This document shows positions 16,081-24,292 of a stretch of 54,264 nucleotides of DNA, piece by piece (position 1 is the stretch's first letter; every line of letters begins with the position of its first letter). Location of the stretch: positions 1-54,264 of the forward strand of contig CANPVN010000007.1 of the NCBI GenBank assembly GCA_947581755.1. Reading direction: 5' to 3'. The position numbers and the translations under genes were made by a program. This DNA is from an uncultured Clostridia bacterium (GTDB taxonomy: Bacteria; Bacillota; Clostridia; Christensenellales; Pumilibacteraceae). The notes beneath the pieces were generated by a model. The model saw only the letters and a program-made list of their open reading frames with translations, was not told the DNA's origin and made no database searches.

Positions 16081-17922
16081 ATGAAAAAATTCAATCGGGT
16101 CTGTATTTTGTTGTTGCCTGTGATCTTGATGCTCTTGGGATTGGGTATCGGTTACAAGACGGCGAATGTAGAAGATGTGTCATACGCATTGGCGGAACAA
16201 CTTCCTCAAACGGGAGAGGGCGGCAAGGTTTACAACCTTCCCGTCGAGAAAAATAACGGTACATATTATTTAGCCGATTACACTCGCAACATATTTATGG
16301 AAAACGCCCGCAACTCTCAAACGGAAGCCTACGAGTATACAAGTCTGACGGGAAAGTTCGACGATACCATGGCGGTGACGGTGTACGGTACTCTGATAAG
16401 AGCGTATGATTTTTATGCCGACGCCGCAAACACGGGTTATTCCTGGAAAGGGATCAACGGTAAAAACGATAATATCTCGGGTAATTTCCCGCAAAATAAC
16501 GAGATACCTCTGTATGTACTCATGCATTACGGAGATAAATACGAGAACGCAAATTGCGGCTACTACGAGGATTATAATTGCGCTTTTATGTATGTGGGAG
16601 ACGGCAAACCCGACGGCTCGCTATATATGCAAGGCAAGGCGGCGGATGTTATTGCGCACGAGTATCAACACGCGATAAGCGATTTTGCGGCGGCTCACGG
16701 AAAGGGATTGGAATATCTCAACGAGACGGGCGCGATAAGCGAAGCCGTCTCGGATATTTTCGGGAGTCTGATAGAAGGACACGGCATTGACGAAGAGGCT
16801 TTTTGGACTATGGGAGAGAACGCCGTTCCCGAGGATAAAACTTTTTTGAGAAGCATAAAATTACCTTCGAACGGCTATGTTATGCATATTAGCGATGAAG
16901 CGATGCTTTGTCATCTCGGCGGAGACCATTACAAACACGGATGCGACAACGGCAACACTCACTACAACAGTACCATTCCGACTCATGCGCAGTACAGAAT
17001 GTGTCAATACATGCCCGAGTATTTTACGAGAGAGATCGTGGGAAAACTCTGGTTTTCCACATTGAAACTTTTGTCCCGAACTTCGGATTTCGAGGATTTT
17101 GCCCGACAGATGATAAAAGCCTCTCAACAAATCGGCTTGTCGCCCGAGGCGCAACAGACGGTAGAGGATTGTCTGTTCGAACGCGGTTTGATAAAGACGG
17201 ATACGCCTACTCATATTGTGACTTTCGTCGATGACGACGGTTTTCTTATCGAAAAGATAACGGTAAAGCACGGCGAGGGAGTAAAGCACGCGCCCTCGCT
17301 TGACAGTATACACGAAAGCCAAGGAGAGCAGTATTTTGCGGGATGGGATGGCGATATAGACTGCGTAGAGAGCGATATTACCGTCTATCCTCAAAGAGAG
17401 TTTCGCCCTTACTATGTGACAGTCAATTTCTTGTGCGACGGGCAGACAGTAAAAACGGAGAGAGTGGCATACGGTGAATCCGCCTCTTCTCCCGCCGTTT
17501 TCAAAGACAGCACCGAGGAATTCGATTATACCTTTATCGGTTGGGACAAAGATTTTTCTTCATGCACTCAAGATATGGAAGTGAACGCGCTGTTCTCTTC
17601 GACTCAAAGGAAATACAAAGTCGTATTCTCTTACGGCGAAACCCAAGAGTTCGAAGTCGTTTACGGACAAGATATTCCTTCTTTCCAACCGCAAAAGAAA
17701 GGCTATATCTTCGAGGGCTGGTTCCTCGACGAGAATTATGAAATTCCCGTCGGAAGTCGGGTAGAGGGGAATATGACCGTTTATGCAAAATGGAGCAAAG
17801 ACTCCTCGTTAAGCACCTCGGAGATAATTTCCATAATAGCGACTCCCATAGTTACCTTCGCACTCATCGCGATAGTCATGCTCATAATAAGAAAAACAAA
17901 ACGCCCGACAAATAAACGGTAA
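16081..17922 (+). CDS. Membrane-anchored M4 (thermolysin-like) metallopeptidase with InlB-type repeats
   Basis: 613 residues. A signal peptide (~1-37) is followed directly by the peptidase, without the FTP and PepSY propeptide usual in M4 enzymes. The zinc site is HEYQH at 193-197, with third ligand Glu221 in GAISEAVSDIFG, and the catalytic His is His294 in NTHYNSTIP, so it should be active. After residue ~380 come about three Listeria-Bacteroides/InlB B-type repeats (VTFVDDDGFLIEKI ... FAGWDGDI, VNFLCDGQTV ... FIGWDKDF, VVFSYGETQEF ... FEGWFLDENY). A C-terminal helix (~585-605) and a basic tail (RKTKRPTNKR) complete it. The protease would sit on the outer membrane face, held away by the repeats. 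It is a single-gene unit with its own promoter and no visible inhibitor gene. Confidence 0.9.
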   Translation: MKKFNRVCILLLPVILMLLGLGIGYKTANVEDVSYALAEQLPQTGEGGKVYNLPVEKNNGTYYLADYTRNIFMENARNSQTEAYEYTSLTGKFDDTMAVTVYGTLIRAYDFYADAANTGYSWKGINGKNDNISGNFPQNNEIPLYVLMHYGDKYENANCGYYEDYNCAFMYVGDGKPDGSLYMQGKAADVIAHEYQHAISDFAAAHGKGLEYLNETGAISEAVSDIFGSLIEGHGIDEEAFWTMGENAVPEDKTFLRSIKLPSNGYVMHISDEAMLCHLGGDHYKHGCDNGNTHYNSTIPTHAQYRMCQYMPEYFTREIVGKLWFSTLKLLSRTSDFEDFARQMIKASQQIGLSPEAQQTVEDCLFERGLIKTDTPTHIVTFVDDDGFLIEKITVKHGEGVKHAPSLDSIHESQGEQYFAGWDGDIDCVESDITVYPQREFRPYYVTVNFLCDGQTVKTERVAYGESASSPAVFKDSTEEFDYTFIGWDKDFSSCTQDMEVNALFSSTQRKYKVVFSYGETQEFEVVYGQDIPSFQPQKKGYIFEGWFLDENYEIPVGSRVEGNMTVYAKWSKDSSLSTSEIISIIATPIVTFALIAIVMLIIRKTKRPTNKR

Positions 17923-17980
17923 ACTTTCATAATGCCCGACGAGTAGGCAATGGAGCCATGAAAAAAAAGCATAATAAAAA

Positions 17981-18018
17981 ACGGAGCGGTAATCGAGGAT
18001 TACAACTCCGTCTTTTTT
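17981..18018. terminator. Bidirectional terminator between the M4 gene and mscL
   Basis: ACGGAG-CG-GTAATC, loop GAG, GATTAC-AA-CTCCGT, with an A-run on the left and T7 on the right. It serves the convergent genes on either side. Confidence 0.88.
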
Positions 18019-18032
18019 TCAATATCGGTGTG

Positions 18033-18548
18033 TTATTGTTTTTTCTGTAACGAGTCTCTTATCTCTTGGAGAAGAGCGAGTTGCTTTTCTTCGATCGTAG
18101 GCTCGGGCGCGGGAGCAGGCTCGGGTGCGGGAGCGTCCTTCGCTTTTTCGGCTTGTTTCTTTGCCTTGAGTTCTTCGGCATGTTGATGAGCCTTGTTTAT
18201 AGCCTTTATGATGAGGAAGAGAACCAAAGCGATGAGCAAGAAGTTGATTATCGCGGTTATAAACGAGCCCCAATCGATGTAGATCGAGTTGGCAAGGTCT
18301 ACTTCTTTTACGATTTGACCCGATGCATTTACGACGTCTATTTCCGCTTTATGCAAATATGTATAGATGTTTTCGAGTCCCTTTCCGCCTGTGATGAGGT
18401 ACAATACCCAATTGATGATCGGCATCAGAATTTGATTGGTAAGAGCCGTCACGATAGCGCTGAAGGCTCCGCCGATGATCACGCCGACAGCCATGTCAAC
18501 GACATTTCCGCGGGCAATGAAATCTTTGAATTCTTTGAAAAATTTCAT
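18033..18548 (-). CDS. mscL: Large-conductance mechanosensitive channel MscL
   Basis: 171 residues. The N-terminus MKFFKEFKDFIARGNVVDMA and the following VGVIIGGAFSAIVTAL are hallmark MscL sequence: the amphipathic S1 helix and the Gly/Ala-rich pore-lining helix. A second membrane helix lies at about 95-117 (SFITAIINFLLIALVLFLII). The C-terminal tail is longer than usual (~55 residues), with a repeated PAPEP stretch and a terminal coiled-coil (EEKQLALLQEIRDSLQKK). The channel opens under membrane tension to release solutes on osmotic downshock. AGGAG precedes the ATG and the gene has its own promoter. Confidence 0.97.
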   Translation of the reverse strand: MKFFKEFKDFIARGNVVDMAVGVIIGGAFSAIVTALTNQILMPIINWVLYLITGGKGLENIYTYLHKAEIDVVNASGQIVKEVDLANSIYIDWGSFITAIINFLLIALVLFLIIKAINKAHQHAEELKAKKQAEKAKDAPAPEPAPAPEPTIEEKQLALLQEIRDSLQKKQ

Positions 18549-18578
18549 ACGTTAATCTCCTTTTTGTATTCGAGTATA

Positions 18579-18607
18579 ATATTAGCACCTCTCGGCGAAA
18601 TTGTCAA
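18579..18607 (-). promoter_or_regulatory. mscL promoter
   Basis: On the minus strand: TTGACA (18602-18607), 17-nt spacer, TAATAT (18579-18584). Confidence 0.8.
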
Positions 18608-18622
18608 TTATATTTTGACAAA

Positions 18623-18823
18623 TTACCAATCTTGTTTTTTGAGGGTATGAGATTTTATATCGTCGTAGTAGTCAAAATATTCTTGTTTGAACTTTGCCGT
18701 TGTTTTGGGGGAATAGCCCGTCATTTCCTCGAGTTCTTCGACGGTAAAATCCGACATAGAGACTTCGCCTTCGAAGTCCTCGAATACGCTCATAAGACTG
18801 CGTTTTGTATGTTTTTCACTCAT
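18623..18823 (-). CDS. Small protein of unknown function (66 residues)
   Basis: ATG 18823 is chosen because AAAGGAG lies 8 nt upstream; a longer frame starting at 18877 would overlap the promoter. The protein is acidic in the middle (FEDFEGEVSMSDFTVEELEEMTGYS) and ends KKQDW. The VEELEEMTGYSPKTTAKF part looks like a small helical domain. There are no membrane segments and no recognised family. It lies between degV and mscL with a promoter of its own. Confidence 0.7.
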   Translation of the reverse strand: MSEKHTKRSLMSVFEDFEGEVSMSDFTVEELEEMTGYSPKTTAKFKQEYFDYYDDIKSHTLKKQDW

Positions 18824-18848
18824 TATGTTCGGCTCCTTTCGCCAAAAA

Positions 18849-18877
18849 ATTTTATACGATTTCAACGAAAAAGTCAA
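18849..18877 (-). promoter_or_regulatory. Promoter for the 66-residue protein gene
   Basis: On the minus strand: TTGACT (18872-18877), 17-nt spacer, TAAAAT (18849-18854), immediately downstream of the degV stop. Confidence 0.72.
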
Positions 18878-18878
18878 G

Positions 18879-19745
18879 TTATTTTTTTGCGATAAAGAAA
18901 CAGGCTATGGTATTGGGACCGCAATGCACTCCGAGAACGGGGTCGATATATCCGATTTGAATCTCGAGGTCGGGCATTTTTTCTCGGACGAGTTCCTTTG
19001 TGTGTTCCGCGTCCTCGAGGCAATCCGAATGTCCGATATACAGGATCTGAGACTTGGATTTATCGATATTTTTGCAAATTTCTTCGGCGATCTTGAACAG
19101 CGCGCGTTTTCTGCCTATGACTCTTTCGGCTGCGACGAGTTTTCCGTCGGCGTCGGTATTTATTATGGGCTTTATCTGAGCGATACTTGCCGCCAGATAG
19201 GCTATTTTGTTCAGTCTGCCGCCTTTGAACAGATAGTACAGGTCGTTGACGGTGAACCATTGCTCCACTTTAAGACGGTTTTGTTTTACCCAAACTTCCA
19301 CGGTTTCGATATCCGCGCCCATTTCCCGCATTTTGACGACGTTTTTGATTATTATTTGCATTCCGTACGAGGCGAGAAGGGTATCGACGGCGATTATTTT
19401 ACGCTCGGGAAATTCTTTTTTCAGGCGTTCTGCGGCATTGACGGCGTTGTTGAAGGTCGAACTCAAGCCCGAAGAGAAGGCGAGATAAATCAAATCGTTT
19501 CCCTTTTGCAACTCTTCTTTGAATGTTTCGTAAAAGGTCTCGGGCGCGATACAACTTGTCATGAATTTCGTCTTTTGTCTGAGCTTGTCATAGAAAGCGG
19601 CGAAGTCCGAATCGGTGCCGTTAAGCATATCTTTGGCTTCTCCCTCTTCGGTGATGTAATTCAGCGGCAACACTTTGATGTCAAGTTCGCGCGTTTCGGC
19701 ATAAGTGAAATTCGCGGCGGAATCGGTATAAATTTGATAGTTCAT
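18879..19745 (-). CDS. DegV-family fatty-acid-binding protein
   Basis: 288 residues from ATG 19745, preceded by CAGGAGG; an in-frame ATG at 19775 lacks a site. Family features are the N-terminal IYTDSAANF, where the Ser binds the carboxylate, then APETFYETFKEEL, LAFSSGLSSTFNNA, IIAVDTLLASYGM, FTVNDLYYLFKGGRLN and the terminal VLGVHCGPNTIACFF. DegV/FakB proteins hold an acyl chain, in known cases for phosphorylation by a FakA kinase. No kinase gene is nearby. The length matches the family. Confidence 0.93.
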   Translation of the reverse strand: MNYQIYTDSAANFTYAETRELDIKVLPLNYITEEGEAKDMLNGTDSDFAAFYDKLRQKTKFMTSCIAPETFYETFKEELQKGNDLIYLAFSSGLSSTFNNAVNAAERLKKEFPERKIIAVDTLLASYGMQIIIKNVVKMREMGADIETVEVWVKQNRLKVEQWFTVNDLYYLFKGGRLNKIAYLAASIAQIKPIINTDADGKLVAAERVIGRKRALFKIAEEICKNIDKSKSQILYIGHSDCLEDAEHTKELVREKMPDLEIQIGYIDPVLGVHCGPNTIACFFIAKK

Positions 19746-19779
19746 GTTATAAAAGCCTCCTGAAAAGCAATTCATACAG

Positions 19780-19809
19780 ATTATATTTTATTACAACGAT
19801 ATTTGTCTA
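19780..19809 (-). promoter_or_regulatory. degV promoter
   Basis: On the minus strand: TAGACA (19804-19809), 18-nt spacer, TATAAT (19780-19785). The -35 lies inside TTTGTCTAC (19802-19810), which recurs inverted as GTAGACAAA at 19852-19860, so an operator is possible. Confidence 0.75.
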
Positions 19810-19866
19810 CCTACAGATAGGAGTTTATACTATAATAAAAAAAATTCCGAAGTAGACAAAATTTTT

Positions 19867-19897
19867 GCCACTCTACCGTCGGTAGAGTGGCTTTTTT
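19867..19897 (+). terminator. Strong hairpin with T-run between divergent genes
   Basis: Perfect 11-bp stem GCCACTCTACC / GGTAGAGTGGC with loop GTC, followed by T6. It reads as a + strand intrinsic terminator although no gene precedes it on that strand. It may insulate the leaderless promoter next to it, end a short RNA, or act as an operator. Confidence 0.65.
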
Positions 19898-19898
19898 G

Positions 19899-19927
19899 TT
19901 GCATTTTCGCAAGTTTTATGTTATTAT
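19899..19927 (+). promoter_or_regulatory. Leaderless promoter of the second XRE gene
   Basis: TTGCAT 19899-19904, 17-nt spacer, TATTAT 19922-19927, then only 6 nt to ATG 19934. Transcription would begin at or next to the start codon, and no ribosome binding site exists. Confidence 0.65.
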
Positions 19928-19933
19928 AAGCCT

Positions 19934-20572
19934 ATGGATAATTTGAATTTATGTTTTGCAGCCAATCTTGCCGCGTTGAGGAAGAGCGCGGGCATGACTC
20001 AATTGGAACTTGCCGAAAAATTGAATTATTCCGATAAGGCGGTTTCCAAATGGGAAAGAGGAGAGTCCATTCCCGATATTGCCGTTCTCATGCAGATAGC
20101 GGAGTTGTTCGGAGTTACCGTGGACTATCTTATGACGGATATGAGCGAGGCTCCCGCCGACAAGGGCGCAATACCCGAAAAGCAAAAGCACAGATGGCTT
20201 GCCAACAGGATACTTATAATGGCTATTGCCGTGGCGGGGATATGGGTGGTTGCCGTGCTTTTGTTTGTCGTGCTTAAGATTTTTCTGCCCGACCTTGCAA
20301 AGTCCTGGCTTTGTTTTGTCTATCCCGTACCCATAAGTTGCATCACGCTGTTCGTACTGAATTGCATTTGGGGCAAGAAGTGGTTCGGATATATACTTAT
20401 ATCGATTTTTATTTGGACGGTGCTTGCCTTGATTTATCTGCAAGCCTATCCCAAAGCGAATTGGATGATCTTTTTGGTGGGAGTTCCCTTGCAAGTGATC
20501 ACCGTGCTGGCTTCGGGCATAGTCAAGACAAAAAAGAACACAAAAAAGAATACAAAAAAGGATCCCGAATAG
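19934..20572 (+). CDS. XRE-family regulator with four-helix membrane domain
   Basis: 212 residues. The N-terminal ~65 residues are a canonical helix-turn-helix (NLAALRKSAGMTQLELAEKL, SDKAVSKWERGESIPDIAVL, AELFGVTVDYLM). After a charged linker come about four hydrophobic helices between residues 90 and 198. The C-terminus is a lysine-rich repeat (KTKKNTKKNTKKDPE). Similar membrane XRE proteins are frequent in Clostridia and their signals are mostly unknown. The ATG has no ribosome binding site and is probably used on a leaderless mRNA. The gene stands alone, divergent from degV, and mnmE has a separate promoter. Confidence 0.88.
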   Translation: MDNLNLCFAANLAALRKSAGMTQLELAEKLNYSDKAVSKWERGESIPDIAVLMQIAELFGVTVDYLMTDMSEAPADKGAIPEKQKHRWLANRILIMAIAVAGIWVVAVLLFVVLKIFLPDLAKSWLCFVYPVPISCITLFVLNCIWGKKWFGYILISIFIWTVLALIYLQAYPKANWMIFLVGVPLQVITVLASGIVKTKKNTKKNTKKDPE

Positions 20573-20678
20573 GAAATTCAAAAGCGCGGAGTCAACTTCG
20601 GGCTTTTAATTTACCTCGGCATTTTTGTTAATTCGACTGTAATTTTGCTTTATATCGATTTTTATCGTATATTAAATA

Positions 20679-20708
20679 TTGACAAAAGAGGGCAAAATAT
20701 TATATAAT
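20679..20708 (+). promoter_or_regulatory. Leaderless promoter of mnmE
   Basis: TTGACA 20679-20684, 18-nt spacer, TATAAT 20703-20708, followed by 6 nt (TGCATT) and ATG 20715. Both boxes are perfect and there is no room for a 5' leader. Confidence 0.85.
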
Positions 20709-20714
20709 TGCATT

Positions 20715-22028
20715 ATGAGAGATTTACCCGATGATAATGAAGAGTCTACGATAGTCGCTTGCGCAACTCCGATCGCGCCTTCCGCAATATCGGTAATACG
20801 CATAAGCGGAGCGGCGGCGGGAACGCTTTTGAAGCAAATGACGGGACTTGACCATCCGCCCCACGGAGTCATGAAAAAATGCACTCTTTGCACGGGAGAA
20901 CTCAAAGACAGCGTCATGGCGGCTATGTTTTATTCTCCCAAGTCTTATACGGGAGAAGATTCGGCGGAATTGTATACTCACGGTTCTCCGATAGTCGTAA
21001 AGAGCGTCATTAAATTTTGCCTCTCTCACGGAGCGCGTCTTGCCGAGGGCGGAGAGTTTACGCGAAGAGCCTATCTCAACGGGAAACTCGACTTGTCCGG
21101 GGCGGAGGGCGTAAACGATATAATTCATGCCGAAACGGTGGGACAGGTAAACGCCGCGTATTCCGTCGCCGAGGGCAATCTTTACAAGAAATGCAAGGCG
21201 ATCTCGGATAAGATAACGGCAGTTGCGGCGGCGTTGACCGCGGGACTCGACTATCCCGAAGAGGGCGTCGAACTCGGCGAGGAAAGGAATTTGAAAAACG
21301 AGATAAACGCCGTTGAAAAAGAGTTGACTGTACTTACGGACAGTTACGACGTCGGTCGCAAGATAGGCGAGGGCATAAGAGTCGTTCTCACGGGCAAAGT
21401 CAATGCGGGCAAATCTTCTCTTTTCAATGCCTTGCTCGGTTCCGACAGAGCGATAGTCGACGAAAGCGAGGGCACGACGCGGGACAGCATAGACGCGGTA
21501 ATGGAATATTGCGGAGCCAAATATCTTCTTACCGATACCGCGGGCTTGCGCATGACGGACGACGGTGTGGAGAACAAGGGCATCGACAGAGCCAAAAAAC
21601 TTGTTGCAGAGGCGGATATCGTGATCGAAGTGTTGGGCAAGGACGATAAAAGCGCAACAACTTTGGGCGAAACGATAAAGGTGCGTCCGCGCGCCGATGA
21701 GGGAATAACGCCCGAGGACGGCGAGTTGTCCGTTTCGAGCAAGACGGGCGCGGGAATAGACGCTCTTAAAGAGGAGATCCGCAAAAGAGTCGACGAAAAA
21801 GGGCTTATCCCGAAAAGCGACGTCATCGTCAATTACAGGCACTATGCCGCGTTGAAGAATTGTTTGAGCGCGATAGAGGAACTTGCAAAAGACTACGACT
21901 TCGTCACCGAGGATATAAAGACGGTGCATTTGAGAGACGCTCTCGACGAGTTGGGGAAGATCACGGGGCTTATAGGAAGCGAAGAGGTGTTGGACGAAGT
22001 GTTTGCATCTTTCTGTGTGGGAAAATAG
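20715..22028 (+). CDS. mnmE: tRNA U34 modification GTPase MnmE
   Basis: 437 residues from ATG 20715. The N-terminal folate-binding domain starts TIVACATPIAPSAISVIRISG. The G domain shows G1 GKVNAGKSS (~230), G2 EGTTRDSID, G3 TDTAGLR and G5 SSKTGAG. The last residues are CVGK, the invariant catalytic CxGK tail. With MnmG the enzyme makes 5-carboxymethylaminomethyl-uridine at the tRNA wobble position. The G4 guanine-specificity motif (usually NKxD) is not clear: the segment reads KVRPRADEG and is shorter than usual. No mnmG is in the window. smpB follows after 8 nt, so the two are probably co-transcribed. Confidence 0.96.
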   Translation: MRDLPDDNEESTIVACATPIAPSAISVIRISGAAAGTLLKQMTGLDHPPHGVMKKCTLCTGELKDSVMAAMFYSPKSYTGEDSAELYTHGSPIVVKSVIKFCLSHGARLAEGGEFTRRAYLNGKLDLSGAEGVNDIIHAETVGQVNAAYSVAEGNLYKKCKAISDKITAVAAALTAGLDYPEEGVELGEERNLKNEINAVEKELTVLTDSYDVGRKIGEGIRVVLTGKVNAGKSSLFNALLGSDRAIVDESEGTTRDSIDAVMEYCGAKYLLTDTAGLRMTDDGVENKGIDRAKKLVAEADIVIEVLGKDDKSATTLGETIKVRPRADEGITPEDGELSVSSKTGAGIDALKEEIRKRVDEKGLIPKSDVIVNYRHYAALKNCLSAIEELAKDYDFVTEDIKTVHLRDALDELGKITGLIGSEEVLDEVFASFCVGK

Positions 22029-22036
22029 GAGAAGAA

Positions 22037-22480
22037 ATGTCGGGGATCAAAGTTATATGCGACAATAAAAAAGCGAGATTCGATTATTTCGTATTGGATT
22101 CTTTCGAGGCGGGCATTGTGTTGACGGGCAACGAGGTAAAGAGCGTTGCCGAGAAAGGAATATCGCTGAACGATTGTTTTTGTTTTATTTCGGGCGGGGA
22201 GTTATGGCTCAAAAACTGCCATATCACGCCTTATGATAAAGGTAATTTTCAACTTGACAGCAGACGCGACAGAAAACTTTTGCTTCACCGAAGCGAGATC
22301 GACCGTCTTGCGGGAAAGATAAACGCCAAGGGATTTACTCTCGTACCGTTGAAGGTGTATTTCAAGGGCAATAAGGCGAAGGTGGAACTCGGGCTGTGTC
22401 AAGGTAAAAAACTTTACGACAAACGCGAAACTCTAAAGAAAAGAGATGTCGAAAGAAGAATTCGGAGGGAATTATTCTAA
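22037..22480 (+). CDS. smpB: SsrA-binding protein SmpB
   Basis: 147 residues from ATG 22037 with AGGAGAAG upstream. Family motifs are KKARFDYFVLDSFEAGIVLTG, GNEVKSVAEKGISLND, WLKNCHITPYDKGN, the KLLLHRSEIDRLAG block, LVPLKVYFKGNKAKVELGL, and the tail KKLYDKRETLKKRDVERRIR. It brings tmRNA to stalled ribosomes for trans-translation. The tmRNA gene is not in this window. It lies between mnmE and an ankyrin-type gene in what looks like one transcript. Confidence 0.97.
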   Translation: MSGIKVICDNKKARFDYFVLDSFEAGIVLTGNEVKSVAEKGISLNDCFCFISGGELWLKNCHITPYDKGNFQLDSRRDRKLLLHRSEIDRLAGKINAKGFTLVPLKVYFKGNKAKVELGLCQGKKLYDKRETLKKRDVERRIRRELF

Positions 22481-22493
22481 AGGAGCTTTTCTT

Positions 22494-23195
22494 ATGTTGG
22501 ATAAAGAAAAAAAACAAATTGAAAAGGAACTGTCTGCGGAACTTGCGGAGATAATCAAAGAGGGCAATGCGGATGTGGAGCGAGTCAAGTATTTGATAAG
22601 CGTGGGCGCCGATATAAACTATTCGGGGTTCAAGCCCATGCACTATGCGACGAAACGCAAACAATTCGAAGTGATAGACGCGCTTATCGACGCAGGCGCG
22701 TTGAACTATCCGAGGAACATAGAACTCGTCGCTCACGTCTGCGATTATCGCGATTTCGACGATGTTGCCGAAGAGCGTTTTTTCGAGCTTATAGAAAAGT
22801 GTCTTAAAATCGCGGGTACGAAAGAGGAGTATCTTGCGCCTTATGTAAATTGTATGCTTGTAAACGGCAAGAGCGAGAAACTCGTGACGGCGGGATTCAG
22901 GTTCAGAATGACGGAGTCGGAATTTGCCGCGCTTGTGTATCCGCGCGCCATCTACGAAGTCATAGAATTCCGACAAATCAAGAGTCTCGAATTTATAAAC
23001 AGGAATTTGAATTGGATAAATCAACAGACTTTGGATGACGCCGTTCTTACGGGCGAGACAGCCGTCGTGCGTTATATTTTCGAACATTCCGAACTTGTCC
23101 CTTCCAACAAAGTCATTTTGCGACCTTTGGAGCCTAATATGGACTTTTTGGTAAGGACGAGATTGGAGCAAATAAAACAGAAAAAAACAGGTTAA
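22494..23195 (+). CDS. Ankyrin-repeat-like protein
   Basis: 233 residues from ATG 22494 (AAAGGAG upstream, 13 nt after smpB). Residues ~25-75 contain two ankyrin-like units (VKYLISVGADINYSGFKPMHYA, then FEVIDALIDAGALN). The remainder is helical and may hold further degenerate units (LDDAVLTGETAVVRYIFEHS). It has no signal peptide and no membrane segment, so it is probably a cytoplasmic protein-protein interaction module. The partner is unknown. Confidence 0.75.
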   Translation: MLDKEKKQIEKELSAELAEIIKEGNADVERVKYLISVGADINYSGFKPMHYATKRKQFEVIDALIDAGALNYPRNIELVAHVCDYRDFDDVAEERFFELIEKCLKIAGTKEEYLAPYVNCMLVNGKSEKLVTAGFRFRMTESEFAALVYPRAIYEVIEFRQIKSLEFINRNLNWINQQTLDDAVLTGETAVVRYIFEHSELVPSNKVILRPLEPNMDFLVRTRLEQIKQKKTG

Positions 23196-23212
23196 ACAGG
23201 AGATAAAGTCAA

Positions 23213-24271
23213 ATGATACAGAACATCGTAAATTACAAAAATTATTTTTTCGACACTGTAAAAAAGATACTTGCGACTCCGAGTCCCACGGGATATTACG
23301 AGCAAATAGAGCCCCTCATGCGCGCTTATGCCAAGGAAGCGGGCGCAAAGTACGAAGTCAACAACAAGGGGTCCATGATTTTTACAATATCGGGGAAGTC
23401 TCATGACAGGGCGATAGGATTGTCGGCTCATTGCGACACTTTGGGGCTTATGGTAAGGAGCATAAGCGCAAACGGAGATATACGTTTTACATGTTTGGGC
23501 GGCGTTTGCCTCAACAATCTCGACGGCGAATATTGTTTTATCCACACCCGAGAAGGAAAAGATTACAGAGCCACCGTCTTAACGCTGAGTCCCAGCGTAC
23601 ACGTCTTTCCCGATGCGAGGGACAGGCTCCGCAACGAGGAGAATATGTATATTCGTCTCGATGAAAAGGTACATTGCGCGGATGACGTTCTCGCTCTCGG
23701 CATCCGAGCGGGCGATTATGTCTTTTTCGACACGAGAACCGAGGTGGTAAACGACTTTTTGAAGTCTCGTTTCATTGACGACAAGGGCAGCGTGGCGGTA
23801 TTGCTCACCGTTGCCAAGATAATGAAGGACAGCGGATATGTTCCCGAATACGACGTCAAATTCATGTTCGATATGTTCGAAGAGGTGGGTCACGGCGGAG
23901 CCGTCGTACCCGAAGGAATTTTTGCTCTTCTTGCTCTCGACATGGGTTGCGTGGGCTTGGATTTACAGGGAAACGAATATAAGGTATCTATATGCGCGAA
24001 AGACAGCGGCGGTCCTTACGATTACGGCTTCACCACTTTTCTCATCGATAGAGCGAAGGAACTCAAACTCGACTATGCGGTGGATATTTTCCCCAAATAC
24101 GGTTCCGACGTAGGCGCAATGTGGAGAGGCGGAAACAATGTTCGCGGCGCGCTCATAGGCAGCGGAGTACAGGCGTCTCACGGATTGGAGAGGACGCATT
24201 TCGACGGAATAGCGAACACGATAAAATTGTCGTTGGCGTATATAGAGCGCGCCTCCGAGTTGATAATATAA
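23213..24271 (+). CDS. M42-family metalloaminopeptidase
   Basis: 352 residues, with CAGGAGA before ATG 23213. M42 features: PSPTGYYEQIEPLMRAYA near the N-terminus, first metal ligand in LSAHCDTLGLMV, bridging Asp in SRFIDDKGSVAVLL, catalytic Glu pair in DMFEEVGHGGA, Asp in LALDMG, and the last His in QASHGLERTH. These are di-metal aminopeptidases of the glutamyl-aminopeptidase/TET type that trim peptides in the cytoplasm. An insertion domain sits between the first His and the bridging Asp, as usual. Confidence 0.92.
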   Translation: MIQNIVNYKNYFFDTVKKILATPSPTGYYEQIEPLMRAYAKEAGAKYEVNNKGSMIFTISGKSHDRAIGLSAHCDTLGLMVRSISANGDIRFTCLGGVCLNNLDGEYCFIHTREGKDYRATVLTLSPSVHVFPDARDRLRNEENMYIRLDEKVHCADDVLALGIRAGDYVFFDTRTEVVNDFLKSRFIDDKGSVAVLLTVAKIMKDSGYVPEYDVKFMFDMFEEVGHGGAVVPEGIFALLALDMGCVGLDLQGNEYKVSICAKDSGGPYDYGFTTFLIDRAKELKLDYAVDIFPKYGSDVGAMWRGGNNVRGALIGSGVQASHGLERTHFDGIANTIKLSLAYIERASELII

Positions 24272-24292
24272 GGGCAAGGGAAAAAGCATAAA

